Source: Marisa cornuarietis
Taxonomy: Eukaryota; Mollusca; Gastropoda; Architaenioglossa; Ampullariidae
Direction: 5' to 3'
Length of the DNA stretch: 64,000 bases
Assembly: GCA_004794655.1 (NCBI GenBank)
Contig: SMMW01000003.1
Location: forward strand, 13,592,001-13,656,000
In this document: positions 11,801 through 24,931 of the stretch, piece by piece
Layout: each line of letters starts with the position of its first letter
Numbering within the stretch: the first letter of the stretch is position 1
Made by a program: the position numbers and the translations under genes
The notes under the pieces: generated by a model
The model's input: the letters and a program-made list of their open reading frames with translations, nothing else
Told to the model about the DNA's origin: nothing
Database searches by the model: none

Positions 11801-14800
11801 GGTTTCAGTATTAAATAAAGTTCACCTAAATCATATTTTTATTTTGTTTTTTCTTTCTCTCGTCTTCAGCATGTCGTTACTTGCGTGCTCGCTACAGTTT
11901 TCACGGCAGACATTTCTCTGCACGGTTGGCTGTGTCTTAGCTTCGGCGCAGTCTTATTGGCCGTAATCTGGTTACTGCCTTACCCTAGGGATTTCACCTG
12001 CAACTCGAGCAACTCTTTGGCTCGAGTACGTTGCAGAGAAAAGTCCGCCCGGGTGATCCAAACCCCTGTGAAATTCACTGATGTAAAAGATGACCAATGT
12101 TGATCTACAATAACGAAGAAAATTTTTATGAATATTTTATCCTACAAACATACCAGATTTTTATCTTAACCTTTAGAGTTAAGACTTAAACAAAATAAAA
12201 ATGCCGATATTAAGCGTGAACGTTCCAGATTGCTTTTAGGGTAGTCATTAAAAAACTAGAGGTTGGGGGTGAGGATTTTTTTTTATTAATGGACTGTTTA
12301 GTCCCAGAATATAAATTTGTTTTGCTGTCAATGTTTTATAGATGGAATTAAAGTGGGGTTTATATCGCGTGCTAGATCTACAGCTTTGTAAATTTTAGAT
12401 ACACATCCTAAAGAAATAACAGCTCTTCACTGATTCATTTTTTAAAAAGTGAGGTGGAGGCGGGGGGATCCATCGAAAACTTTGAAGGTTTTGTAGTACA
12501 GAACCCTGTTACCCAAAATAGCAACAGACCGTGCGGCTATTACGGTCTGCTCAGACAAACGAAGCCAAATGATCCGATTTATTAGAGCGAAACTACTGTC
12601 GAGTGGAAGGAAAAAACCGGGGCTGCTAAATGGACATTAGAAAAGGAAGCCAATTAACTGGTTTATCTCAAGACAGCGGGAGTAAGCAAGATAAATCAAA
12701 AGTATTGGTGATGGAGTTTGAATTAACTAAAAAAAAAAATATACACTCACTCGAATGACCTTTTGTTTGAATGATCGCTGAACATGTCTACTGCCTCGAA
12801 CAGGGACCTTTCTTTCCTCAGATTTAGTTTTGCAGTTTTTTCGCTCTTTTTGTGTATAACCATGTGTATGTATAACCGATGGGGTGTAGATTACAGTTCT
12901 GTTCCTTCAGCTAGTGTTTATACTATAATTGTTGGTGATGTTTGTTATTTTTATATCTTACGCGATTGTACTATCGCAAGTTATTTCTATTGTTTCGCAT
13001 TCCTCTTTAAAGCTCCAGTTTATGAGGATGGTAATGATTAAAATTTTGAAATAGGCTCAGGCCTACACAATGAGTTTGATTTTGCGCCTAACTTGTAAAT
13101 ATTTAATAAGTAGATGAGAACATTAAAGGCGTTGATAAATTATTTGTCTAAGACATGTTAGAGCTTATTTCCGTGTTAGCGACATGTTAGAGCTTGTTTC
13201 TGTGTCAGTGACATGTTAGAGCTTGTTTCTGTGTCAGTGACATGTTAGAGCTTGTTTCTGTGTCAGTGACATGTTAGAGCTTGTTTCTGTGTCAGTGACA
13301 TGTTAGAGCTTGTTTCTGTGTCAGTGACATGTTAGAGCTTATTACTTTCATGTGCTGTTTTCCCTTATTTAATTTATTCGATGGAGGTGGGTGAGGGGGA
13401 AACTTGCCCACTATCTATATGTAATTGCACTTATGCTAGCCTGTGTAAAACAATACAACTTGTTATGTCCATTTGGTAAACAGCAGCTGTAATTCAACGT
13501 ATTTACTTTCTATTTGGCCTTAGAAAATAAAGATATTTTCTCAGTGGTCGATAAAGCTTTCAGAGCAGTCATTTCCCCGCACAATTCTGTCCTTCCTTCG
13601 ACCCGGAACTAGAAGTCTTTATTATTAATGCCATGGGTTCCCATAAACGAACTGGGCAGAACACTCGGATCCGCCGTCATAGGTTTATGGCGGCCAAGCC
13701 CGTTATGATGAAAGTTTCGTTGCATTGATCTGTAATATTTCAGATATAAGGAAGTTACGGAGTCAAAAATAGAGGGGTGTGTGTGGTTTGCTGGTATAGT
13801 TTTTCATTCTTGTCTGTTATATGTTGTGCTGTACAATTTCGGTAACGAGGGGCGTCACGTTTAGAATCCCCTCGGTAGGTGCGGGACCGCCTTTCACTGA
13901 GGTCAGTGTTTATAATGGATACATTAAGGTACCGTTAGGTCCAGGCTGGCCCGCCGCTATTTAGTTCGCATCATTAGTCGACCGGCCTCTAGACCCCTCC
14001 TAGCGGCCGAGAGCCTGTAGGACCCAAACTGACAGTCACTGGTTGCCATGGTTGTCTGCGTTACGCCATCTTCATCCTGCTCGACATTGTTACTTTCGTG
14101 GCGTCACTCGCTCATCGCTTTATTTCCGAATGGCGCTCGCATGGTTGAGGCACGCCTGGTCAGTTTTCTAGCCACGTCATCACGGGGGAGATAAGTATTT
14201 TTTGGTCCAGCTGTGGTGGTTTAGAATGGGGCTGCGTGATACCTTAATGATAAAATAATAGCTTAATTTCCTCCTGGCCAGATAAGTCGCCTGTAAGTGT
14301 TGTCAGGAAATAAGAATTACCGCTATCCACTTTTAGTAACTTATCCGGTCGAAAGCAGAGTATTTCAGCTCAACGCAGATGAGACGATTCTTCTTACTCT
14401 TCTCGTTCGCATTTTCATTTTCTTTTGTCACAGTGTCGGTCCCGCCTGGGCGATGAATGATGCGTAACTTCCAGGTCCTGAATACAGCCATGAAGCTGGG
14501 TGTCAAGCTTGAAGTTGTTGACCACAAATTGTTTCTGAAGAAATTCAGCAGGAGACAGTTCTCGAGAATGCATATCAGAATCACTCTCTGTTGTGGCGTC
14601 TGCGCTGGGTGTTTTCGAACACAAGGAAAATAAGACTTTAAAATCGCTGGGCTCAAGTGGCAAGTGAACTTTTCAGACCACACTTCAGTTTGCTTTTGAG
14701 ACTGGCGAGTTAAGACCTGTTTTCAAGACCTTACAAGCCAACGGAGATGTTCAGAAGTTCAGCCGAAAATTTTGCTTAGCGTTGTCCGAGGTCATCACAT

Positions 14801-17647
14801 ACAAGCCAACCCTGAAGATAGTTTACTTCTCTGATCTTCGCCTTTCTCATTGTCCCTAACCTGTTGGTTCCTTGACGTAAATTCTTCCTACAAACTTCAT
14901 TTTCTTGTTATAAAAGAAGGGAAAAATCTCAGTGCACGCTGTTTATTAAAACTATGTATCTTGAGTAGTCATCATTAAAATTTTCATTCGTCTACAAGTT
15001 TGAAACTGCGCAAATGACTACAAAAGGTGTAATGTCGGACTGATTTCTTTTCAGCTTGGTTTGTGAGAAGTTTGGACGCTGGGGCGGGGGGTGTTTAAAA
15101 ATGTGCGGTTCCTTGGCTCCCTTCTTTTCTCACACCATCCAGTAACTGCGAGCTTTGTCCTGGAAGTGATTTACATAATCGATAGGTGAGTGCGTGGGTC
15201 TGAGTTTGAGTGAAATCTCATTGCCTTCTTGTACCGCCTACGTGCGTTTCCCAAGAGGTCAAGGGGAGATCTAGAGCTTTTTTTTTTTGCCTCTCTCTCG
15301 GGGAGGGAGTCGGGGGGATAACTAATGTAAAGACACGAGCACGCTTGATCTGCGAGGGAGTAGAACATTTACTACAGGAAAAAAGAGCGGGAAGGGTGTG
15401 GGGACGACGTTTAATATTAAAATGCCACCTACGCATTGTTGCTTTCATCCGCTCCCTCTCGCGCTCATTCCGGTGCAATCGGAAGTATGGCAAAAAAATT
15501 TAAAAAAAAAAGACTTTGGTATTCTCAGCATGGTGTCTGACACTGATGCGGCACAGTGAGTATGTGGTTCGAGGAGAGAAAAGAAGAGGTAGGAGGAACG
15601 TTCTGGACGTTTCTCTCTTGCTCACCACCACCACCACCACCATCCCACTTTCTGCCCATTTCCCGGTGAATTGTCGCCAGACGACTTCACGCTGCGTAGG
15701 GCAGGGCTGCAGGTCGGCGAGTGATTTGGTCAAGCCAGGTCGTGCACTTTTGCCAGCAGGCTCTCAGCCTTCCCTCGACCAAGACAATTGTCCCGAGAAC
15801 CTCAAGACTGTCGTTCTCCAGCAGCAGGAGCCGCAAATGTATGCAGGCCCGTCTTTAGAAGGCCGCCCTATGTGGCTGAAAAAAACTCTCTCTGCCACAC
15901 TCAATAGTAATGGGAGCCTGGTGTGACCAGAGAATGGTTGGTTGGTTGTGTTTTACGCCGTGCTAGTAACTAAGGCTATATCACGGCGAAGTTTAACCAG
16001 GAAAGTGCGGATTGTGAGAGGATGGGATTCCGCCTGTCACGTGTCTTCGCCTTGACACGGAGAACCACTCACGTCCGTGGCCCCAGACGTAGACTGCGCA
16101 GACCTCTCGGAAGAATGGAGCTGTTTCCGGAGCTACAGATCTGTTGATATTTACCCTTTTTCTTAGCGAATTAGCGCAAAGACTCCGAAACCAATGTTGT
16201 TCTCTATCTAGCAGGTAGAGGGTAGCACACACCGTCAGTCGACCTCATGCTTACGTTCTCTCCCTCTCCCCTCCCGCCTCACCTTCTCTCTCTCTCTCTG
16301 TGCGTGTGCGCGCGTGCGCGTAGATCGAAGGCCAGCACGTGCGGTGGATGCTCTAACGCCGTCAGTTGCTGTTGAGCTTCAGTGTGAGGCGGTGCTGCGC
16401 TGGTGCCTTGGTTGCGGGCAGAGCGCGGTGTAATGAACGTCTCTCAGTAGCCAAGTCTGCCCAGCCACGGACGTACGGCTCTTTGTCGGTCGGAGTGTCT
16501 CGACGTGCAAGTTCGGGTATATGTTAAGCGGGGAAATCGAGCCTCGTCACTTCATCGTCGTCTGACCACCGTGACACACATGTCGCCGGCGCCATGGAGC
16601 ACGCCAGATGTCAGCGGCGCCATTCCTGGGACATCAACATGGTAAACACAGCCTGCATGCTCATCTCTTTTTTGGGTTGTAATGTGAACGAAGTTATTTC
16701 GTCGGAGGGAAAGGGTGGGGGGCGGACAGGTGAGATGTCTGAGTTTTGTTTTTAAAAAAAGTCTTGATTCGTCTGGGAGATAACTCTTGTTTGTGAGGGA
16801 ATAACTCTCCAATCTTGAAAATACCTTTTGACCAGTACTCGGAGCGGTACGGGAAGGGGATTGCGTCGGGTTGCATTGTGCGGCCGCCTGCAGTTTAGGC
16901 TAGCTGCTTCGTTTCTTTCGTAGATGTTTTTCTTTCCCGACCCTGCTGCCCGACAACCCCCCCCCCTCCCCCCATTTGCCCGGCCACGTGCACAGAGAAC
17001 TGCCATATTGATTTTCGCGACTGCGGTCGAGCCCTGGTCACGGGCCTTCTCTTCCTCCTCTATGCAACATCTCTTGAGCGAACGACAGCGACTACTTGTA
17101 AATGAGGGAGTGAGAATGGCGGTCGCTGCGACTGTTCTCTAGTCCACATCGTGTGTCATAGTCTGCCTCAGCTTTATTTTAATCTCAGCCCTGAGCCGTC
17201 TTTCATTAAAGGTTGGTTGTTTGGTCGCTGGCGATGTAAGATGTTACTTGATGTTGTGATGGTGAGGAAGGGGGGCTTCGTTCTGGAGAAGTTTCGGCGC
17301 TTTATCTCTCGTAGTTGTTATTGCTTTGGTAACCCACAAAACGTCTAGGTTTTTTCGTTTGTTTTAATCGAGATAATTTTCTGACGGACATGAAGCTGTG
17401 GAGAGTCGGCAGGTGTGCGTGGGCTGTTATAGATCCAAAGGTTGTTATATATCTCTTATATATATATATATATATAATTTTCGTTTGTGATGTATGTCAG
17501 CTTTGACATATTAAGGGTTTAAAGTGTTTGCATCGTCCAATTCTCAGGATAAGCATCTGGCGTGAAGAATTGCTCAGTTTAATAAATTTGCTGTGTAATG
17601 GAAAGGACGACATTTTCCTCTCTCTCTCTCTCGCTTTCTCTCTCTCA

Positions 17648-17678
<31 letters not shown>

Positions 17679-20600
17679 CAGTTTTCGATTTTAAGGTATG
17701 GTTGCCCAGGCATATTTAGTGTTAATGACTTTGCACTGTCCACTTCTTTGGGACAAAAACGTCTGCAGTGAAGAACTGTCCAGTTTAATAAATTATTAAT
17801 AAATCCGTTTGGTTTGTAATCATCGTCTTCGTCATCACCATCAAACTTCGTCGTCGTCGTCGTCGTCCTTCGTGCCTATCATGCAACTCCGCCCACATGT
17901 ATTCAGCACGGCTGCTGAATGCCGTTTTTGATATCGCAACGTGCTGCGAAAGGTGTGTGGTCATACAGGAACATCAGGTGACGTATCCGCGGGGCGGTTT
18001 ATGCGCCTGTGGGCATTTCCTGTGTTTGAGCCTGTCGCGCCCAGAATCCCTCACAGCCGCAACGCCTACTCCTCTGATAGTTCCACTCTTTGTTAAAGAC
18101 CAACCTGAATGGTTTGCGTTTTATGAAGATATCAGTAGATATAGGTGATATAAATCTAACCTGTAAATTTTAGCCTCCAAAAACCATCCTTTAATTATCC
18201 GCTACAATTCGCACCTGCGATCAACAAGCGTCGCTAACAGTGTACTACATCACGCTAGTGTACCATTCACAACATTGGCATCAGTCAGTGCCAAACAGAG
18301 AGAGAAAATGGGCAACATTTCGGGTTATTCGGATTCTGAAAGTCTGCATTTCTCGTGGTTCTGAAAAACTACTTTAGCACGAGAAATGCAGACTTTCAAC
18401 GTCCGAATAATCCGAATCGTCGCTCACTCTCTCTCTCTCTCTCTCTGGTGTTGACTGCTGCCAATATTGTGAATGGTGCACTAGTGTGACGTAGTACACT
18501 GTTAGGGTGCCTTGTTGATCGCAGGTAGGAATCGCGTACTTTACTAGCAGATAATTAATTAACGGATAGGTTTTTGAGGCTGAAATTTACAGGTTAGGTT
18601 TATATCGCCTATATCTACCGATATCTGCAAAAAGCGCAGGTTGGTCTTTAAGAGTCCCCACAAAACGCAACGCTATTTTAGTGTCGGAGACCATGCATCG
18701 ATGCTAGTGATAGTAGGCGGGCGCTGTCCTTTCCTTTTGTGGACTCGTCCTAAAATACCAACAAAGCAGCCATATGGTGATGAGTGGAGACGGACGGACC
18801 TGGCAATCAAACGCGGGACTCGTGAAGACGAATAAAAAGCACTGCATCATAGCGATTGCCTCAGATGCGGAGGCGTGTAAAGCGGTCTTGAACCCGCAGT
18901 CATCACGCTGGGCCTCCCAGAGCGCCGCTTAGCGGCAGGGCAGTCGATAAGCCTAGCACCAACCTCTAGACGAAAGACTGCCTTGACGACGTTAACTTGA
19001 CAGTGACCACATTTTTTTTTTTTTGGGGGGGGGGTGAGGGGGTAAGTGCTTGAGGTCGACTAAAAGGTTACGCGATCTTTTCACGACCCCACTGACCTCT
19101 TCTCAGATACAGACACCCTCTTGCGTCGCCTTGGTTTGCCGAGCTCGGAGGAGAATCATAAACGTTTGGACCCACAGTGGCTGGATGGTGTCAAATACGA
19201 GGAGCTGGGGGTTACAGCCAGACTGCTGGCTATTGATTTCTAGCTTACGTCGGCGTCGCGTCGAGGAATGACGGCTTAGTCTCCCTTTCGCGTGCTGTTT
19301 AGTTTTATCGATGGGTCCAGTCAGCCGGGTCATCTGATGCTCCCTGGATAAACCATAACGAATGTTTGTGTATGCTGGACAGAGGGTCGTAAAGTGGACT
19401 TCGTCTGTGGCTTTAACGCCCCTGTCATGAGCCTGTGTTGTCTTTGACTGCGGTGTGTTCCCGCAAAGCAGTTTCGGAACGTTTCATGCTCGCTTGGACT
19501 GATTCGACGATATTAACGTGGCTTTTTGTGTTGATAAAGGATGTGGCCTCACCGTAATAATGTAAACAAGAAACATAATGTTGGATGTTTGTGGCCGACA
19601 CCTTTTCTTGACATTTTGAAAGTCTGATTATTTATTTGTGGCTTTTATCTGCCCAAATGATTTTATTCGTAAATATTAAGTTCGGGGAAAAAATTGTTTG
19701 AGGTGGCTTTCTCTACACAGCAGTCACTTTTGTGTAATAGCGATGGGTTTGTGTTATACGTTTACTGAAGTTAGTATCGAGCTATCCAGGTTACATTAGC
19801 TTGAATTGCCATGGTGACTGTCCACCACTCACATTCCGTTTCTCGTGTCTCTTGCGAAGTCCTTCACCATCCACCTTCTCTCTTTCATCATCCACCTTCA
19901 GTTTTTCACCATCCACCTTCTCTCTTTCTCGTGATCCAATCCCCACATCAAACTTCCTTCTTTCTGTCCTAGAAACTGCCAGTGTCCATAAAGCAGTGCG
20001 ATGAGGACAGTTGCCTATGTCAGTTAACATTAAAACTCGCGCCGTCTTCATTTAGTCCGAGGATAGTCATTTTCCTCGACCGCCATTGTTTTAATGCGAT
20101 GTGCGAGGCACTTGATGAAACATGATGAATGATGTTGGGAGGACATCGAACCACTGTGCAGTGTTGTGCATGGATAGGGAAGGGAGAGGGCGTAAGATGG
20201 TAGCTTGGTAGCTAGTTATCTGTACTGCAGCGTACTTGGCGCTGAAGAGTAGTGCTTAGCATCACACCTGTGGATCGGATATTCAGACCTCGGAAGGAAC
20301 TTCATTCTGAGCAGATGGAACCTTTTCGCGGGACCGGCTACGTTGCCGTGATGTAGCCGTGGTTGCCGACTTCGCGTAAAACACCGAATTTTCTATCCCT
20401 TCTCGGGCGGTGGTTGGGCGAAGGGAAAACAACTACCCTCCTCTCCACTGACTGCACTTCCGTGCGGGATGTATGTAAAGTAACGCACAAGCTGACTGCG
20501 CGGAATAGATGTGTCTTGGCCGCGGCTGCACGTTCTTATTTGATGGATCTTCGATGGCTGTTGTGCCTCGCTTGTAGAAAACATCTGCTCTTCTAGGCAT

Positions 20601-23600
20601 TGCTAGTACGAGCCAAAGAGGAGAGAAAGAGAGGTTGTGACAGAAGAAAGAGAACAGTCCCCCCCCCCATCTCCATTGTCAACAGACCTTTAGAAAGGTC
20701 TGTGTCTTCAAGAGGTCTGTGAACGTGTCGGGGACGCGTGACGTGAACATCAAGCTGCTTCTTTCTTTTTTTTTTTAAAACCTAATCGATTGTGGTGGTG
20801 CCAGCGGTCAGCGACAGTTTCTGCGCATGCTTGCCGCTGCTTTCCTAGCGAGTCTTGAAAGGTCACAGAGTTCCTGGAAGACAGGAAGACAGTGGCTGTA
20901 GATGCTAAATGACGGGCCACTAGCCTGTAGCGTTTTGTTTTTTTTTTTTGTTTTTTTTTTTGATAGACTCCAGAATACAAAACTTCGCTGCAGACGTTTC
21001 AAGATAAAGCTGTAGCCTATGGCTTGTTGTTGCTGTTGTTACAGACGTTAGAAGACAGAATTATAATCTGGGGCTGGTGACGCTAGACGAATGCAGAGTT
21101 ATGCCTGGCCGGAGACTGGCGTCTGTCTAGGTCTGTCTGCGAGGGGAAGGTGGAGAGAAAGCCATTTCAGGGTTTCAGCACACGCCTAACAGAATGCTGA
21201 TGGGAGAATTTTTTATTTCTAAGATGAACAAACACAGCACTGCCTCGCTTACAATCTACATTTCACCCAGCTTATATGATCCCCAGACTAAAATTTATGT
21301 GCTTATATAACAGCTTCAGTCCGGACCAACGCGTAGCATGATGACAAAGCCCGTTCACAACAGTGCTTAGAAGCGTCTTAAAAGTGAAAATTACTTTCCA
21401 GGCAGCAGTTGATATGTTGCTAGAAAGCCTCACAACAATAGATAAGGCAAATGGTAAGATGCTCAGTCTACTACCGTTTTATTGTCGCGCGCACCCTAAG
21501 AACGATTTCTGTACACATTTACAAACAATAGTCACAACCACCACTTGTGACCTTGTAGTCTTGCCTTCTCTTAGTGACGTGGAGTAGGATAGTAGCTGGT
21601 TCGTTAATTTTTCCGTTGTGATTGGTAGGACTCGCAGAGGAAAGCTCTTTGGCCCAGAGCCACATGGAAGGGTGCAGCAGCCGACACGGATGTGGAGAGA
21701 TTTAGTCATGCCCTTGGTTTTTTTTTAAGGGGGGTGTGTGTGCGTGCGTGTACACGCGCATGCGTGCTAGTAAGGGCAGGTTTGTTGTGAAGAAAGCGTT
21801 GGCCAGACACATACGCCACTGAAGCTCGTGACATTTAGTTCCTGTATCCTGACACGTGGTAAGCTAATAGAACCACAGTGCAGAAAGGTGACTGTCAGTT
21901 GACGTTCGCTCAGCTTCTTAGTTGCTTGTGAGCCCAGCGAGCTCCTGATATTGAGTCTGTGTTGTCATACCTGTCAATGACAGGTGAGTATAGGCAAAGC
22001 TTCTAAGTAGAGAAGGACCTGAACGTATGTACTGTAAACTTCGGACTATAAGCCGCGACTTTCGTCCCCAGCTTACCCAGCGGCGTAAGCAGCGATACGG
22101 CTTGCTTGCGGATTTTTCAGATTCCGATTAATTTTTCGATGAGCTCCATGTCAAAGTGTTAACTGTTATCGTTGTTACAGTGGTAACATATCAGTTGCTG
22201 AAGCACACATCCTCATCATGCCGAAAACGCCCACGATGCAGCTTTCAAGTTGTATATATTTGCGGCTTATAAACCAGTGCGGCTTATTTGTGAAAAAAAA
22301 AAGATTTTTTTTTAATTTAGTGGGTACGGCTTAAAAACAATACAGGTGCGCTGAAAAGACCGAAATTTACGATAGTATTTTCATTCTGTGTTTGATGTCT
22401 TTTGTGATGGTGGCACCTGGTTTGGGAGTTCGCTTGAGTGTAGTAGACCTTTAAGCTAATTTGTTTCTGCGGAAAGGCCAGCATGCTTATAAATGGTTCC
22501 TGATGAACCATGTGGGATGTTTTGATTGATGATCCAAAGAGTTTTGAATTCCTACACGTGTTTTAAAGTATGGTGGGGGGGGGGCGGATTTTTTCCTCGT
22601 CGACACGGAGATCGTGGGCATCACTTTTGTAGTGCTCAGTCACGGAACGCCGAGTAACAGCACGCATTTCAACAAATTCATTCTCCTCCCCCCCCCCCCC
22701 GCCCTACCCGTCTGCCTGCTTGCCTGATAGCACGTTTCACTGCGGTTATCCTGAACGATACTACAGATGCGTACAAAGTCAATGACGCGTTTAAAGGTCC
22801 TGTCGGTCGCCGGCTTGTTTTTTGTCTGCATGTTTATTTTCATGCGTGCTTGCTTTCTAGGGCTACTGTTCTTCGGAGGTATCAGCCGCTAGATGCGCTC
22901 TCCTCTAATCCCCATCAGTAAATGTGAGTTTGACCGCGAAAAGGGGGTTTGTACCTTGAAACAACAAACACTCGAACCGTCCTGGAATGCTAGAGAGAAG
23001 TAGACGAGGGTGTGTGGGTTTTTTGGAGGGTGAGGGGTTTCAGACGTGACAGATTTGCGCTGACGGAAAGTAGCGAAACTCCGCTTGAAGTCTTTACACT
23101 TGAAGCCCGTGCGGATTGAGTGGTTAGCTTCAAGTGAACGCAGAGAGCTTTGTTCGACATACTGCGTCTAATGCGCCATCTCCACTAAGTCCCCGGTCAC
23201 ACCTTCTGGTCAGTAGTATGTGAGAGAAGCACCCACGGGCCCACAATGTGTCGCCAGGAGACGCTAGGTTCACAGTCCCCGTTCTCCTCTCTGCATCTTG
23301 TAGTTGCAGTCTTAGCAACCTTCATTCTCCGCCGCGACTTGTGGTTCCCACACCAGGCCAGGTAGTAGGCACACGTCCATCTTCATCTTTCCACCACTTG
23401 TTCAGATTTTATTTTTAGTACAGCTGCCAGTGGCACTGAGATTCTTGACCACTCCGTCTGCCATCTCTAGCACTCTCCAATAACTGATTTGTTTCAAACT
23501 AGAGCAGTAATATTTACGTTTTATTATTTTCAGGTTAAAGACCGGAAACTGAGGTCGTTGCCACCAAAGCCGCCTGACCCCCACGAGCGGCTCCTTCAGG

Positions 23601-24877
23601 ACATTCGCGCCAAACCCAAACTACGCCCGGTCAAGGACGGCCGGCTTGTCGGTAAGGTCGCCTTGCGTGCAGCTTGGCTTTTCGAAATTTATTTCAGCTT
23701 TTTTTGTTTAAGTGCTTGTGCTACTTCAAAGCCTTACCATTGAAATAAAAGCGCCTTACGTTCTCATCGGTATTTTTGTTCGTCTGCCGCTTTTTCTTCT
23801 GCTGGTGCTGTTGCTGCCGCCGCATACGATCTCTGTTTAAATCCCTTTCTTCGTCTAAGTATACTTCGTACTCATGCTTCAGAGTTTGGCTTGAATGTTT
23901 AGCGGCAGTACGTGGACTTCAGTATCTTTTTTTAATGTGCGTGTATTTTCTGATGTATATTCCACTGAAAACGCTCGCACGATCCCATAATTTTTGTCTT
24001 GTCAGTTATTCTGAAAGCATGCTACAGATACCATTCTTTTGGTAGATTTCGTGCAGATTTTATCGACGTGTTACACTTTCTTTCTGTGGCGCATTTTTTT
24101 AAATATTCACTCATTTACAGTTAGCTGCAAAAGGTTTGATCAGAATACCGGACATGAAGATCCTCCATCCCTCGTGTAAACGTTACGGTCGGTTTGCTGA
24201 CATTCTGCGGATAATGTGTTCTAGATGCTGTATCGTCTTCTCACGCCTTATGTTTTGACTTGGAAAGCAGACGTTAGATAACAGAACGCTGTCTCTACCT
24301 CAGAATTCCTGAGACGGTAGATCGTTCTTTTATCGCAGGCCTTTGGAAAGACGGCAGATGTAAGTGGCCCGACCTTTGCACTTTTACCATTCTTTCGCTC
24401 GGATACCTTCGCACCCATTATCTACAATTACTGTGTATGGGCAGCCGATGCTGCTTGGTTTTTGCAACGATTGGTGGGATTATCTGCTGTCGTGCGACTT
24501 TCTACCCTACGGCCAACTTTGCTTACCCCACCCCAAAAGACACACACACCTCACCCTAGTCAAGGCCGTCGCTATGCACTGTTATTGGTCTGACAGGTAA
24601 CATATGCATCAGTCCAGTGAGACATATGATCTTGCTGGGAGCCATGTTTGTTGTCTACTGTTGCCCTTCATCCGGCAGCTTGTTTTCTTCCTGAGGTCAT
24701 AGCCACGCTGTCTGGAACACATGATCTGCTTCACTGGACACGTCAAATATTCGACTATATATTCGACTCATTAAAACTGCCAACCATTGTAACGTAATCA
24801 ACATATAAAAAGGTAATTTGGTTTGGTCTACTCCATTCCAGCAGCTCTTTTTTTATTTTCTCTCCAAGATTGGCTTT

Positions 24878-24931
<54 letters not shown>

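Larger units (their letters stand above)
5866..23533 (+). other. spire: spire intron, 17.7 kb, CpG-rich, repeat-bearing
   Basis: A very large intron between the WH2-C and WH2-D exons. Repeats in it are annotated separately: SINEs, mariner, hairpin MITEs, minisatellites and foldbacks. The stretch 16,200-17,150 is dense in CpG and GC and may hold an internal promoter. Outside these items I see no supported gene; the many open frames of 60-136 codons show no recognisable domain. Confidence 0.7.

Noticed and set aside
13152..13341. CRISPR array
   Set aside because: Units are contiguous 29-base direct repeats with no unique spacers, in a eukaryotic intron. It is a minisatellite.
14333..14683. Two overlapping minus-strand frames (116 and 82 codons)
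   Set aside because: One has a protein-like composition, but no family is recognised and no splice partners or promoter are evident. Too weak to call.
15516..15926. 136-codon open frame
   Set aside because: Includes a simple ACC repeat translated as poly-Thr and no family motif; no splice structure supports it.
18830..18945. Functional tRNA gene on the minus strand
   Set aside because: Has a good B-box, but no convincing acceptor or anticodon stem and continues into SINE-like body.
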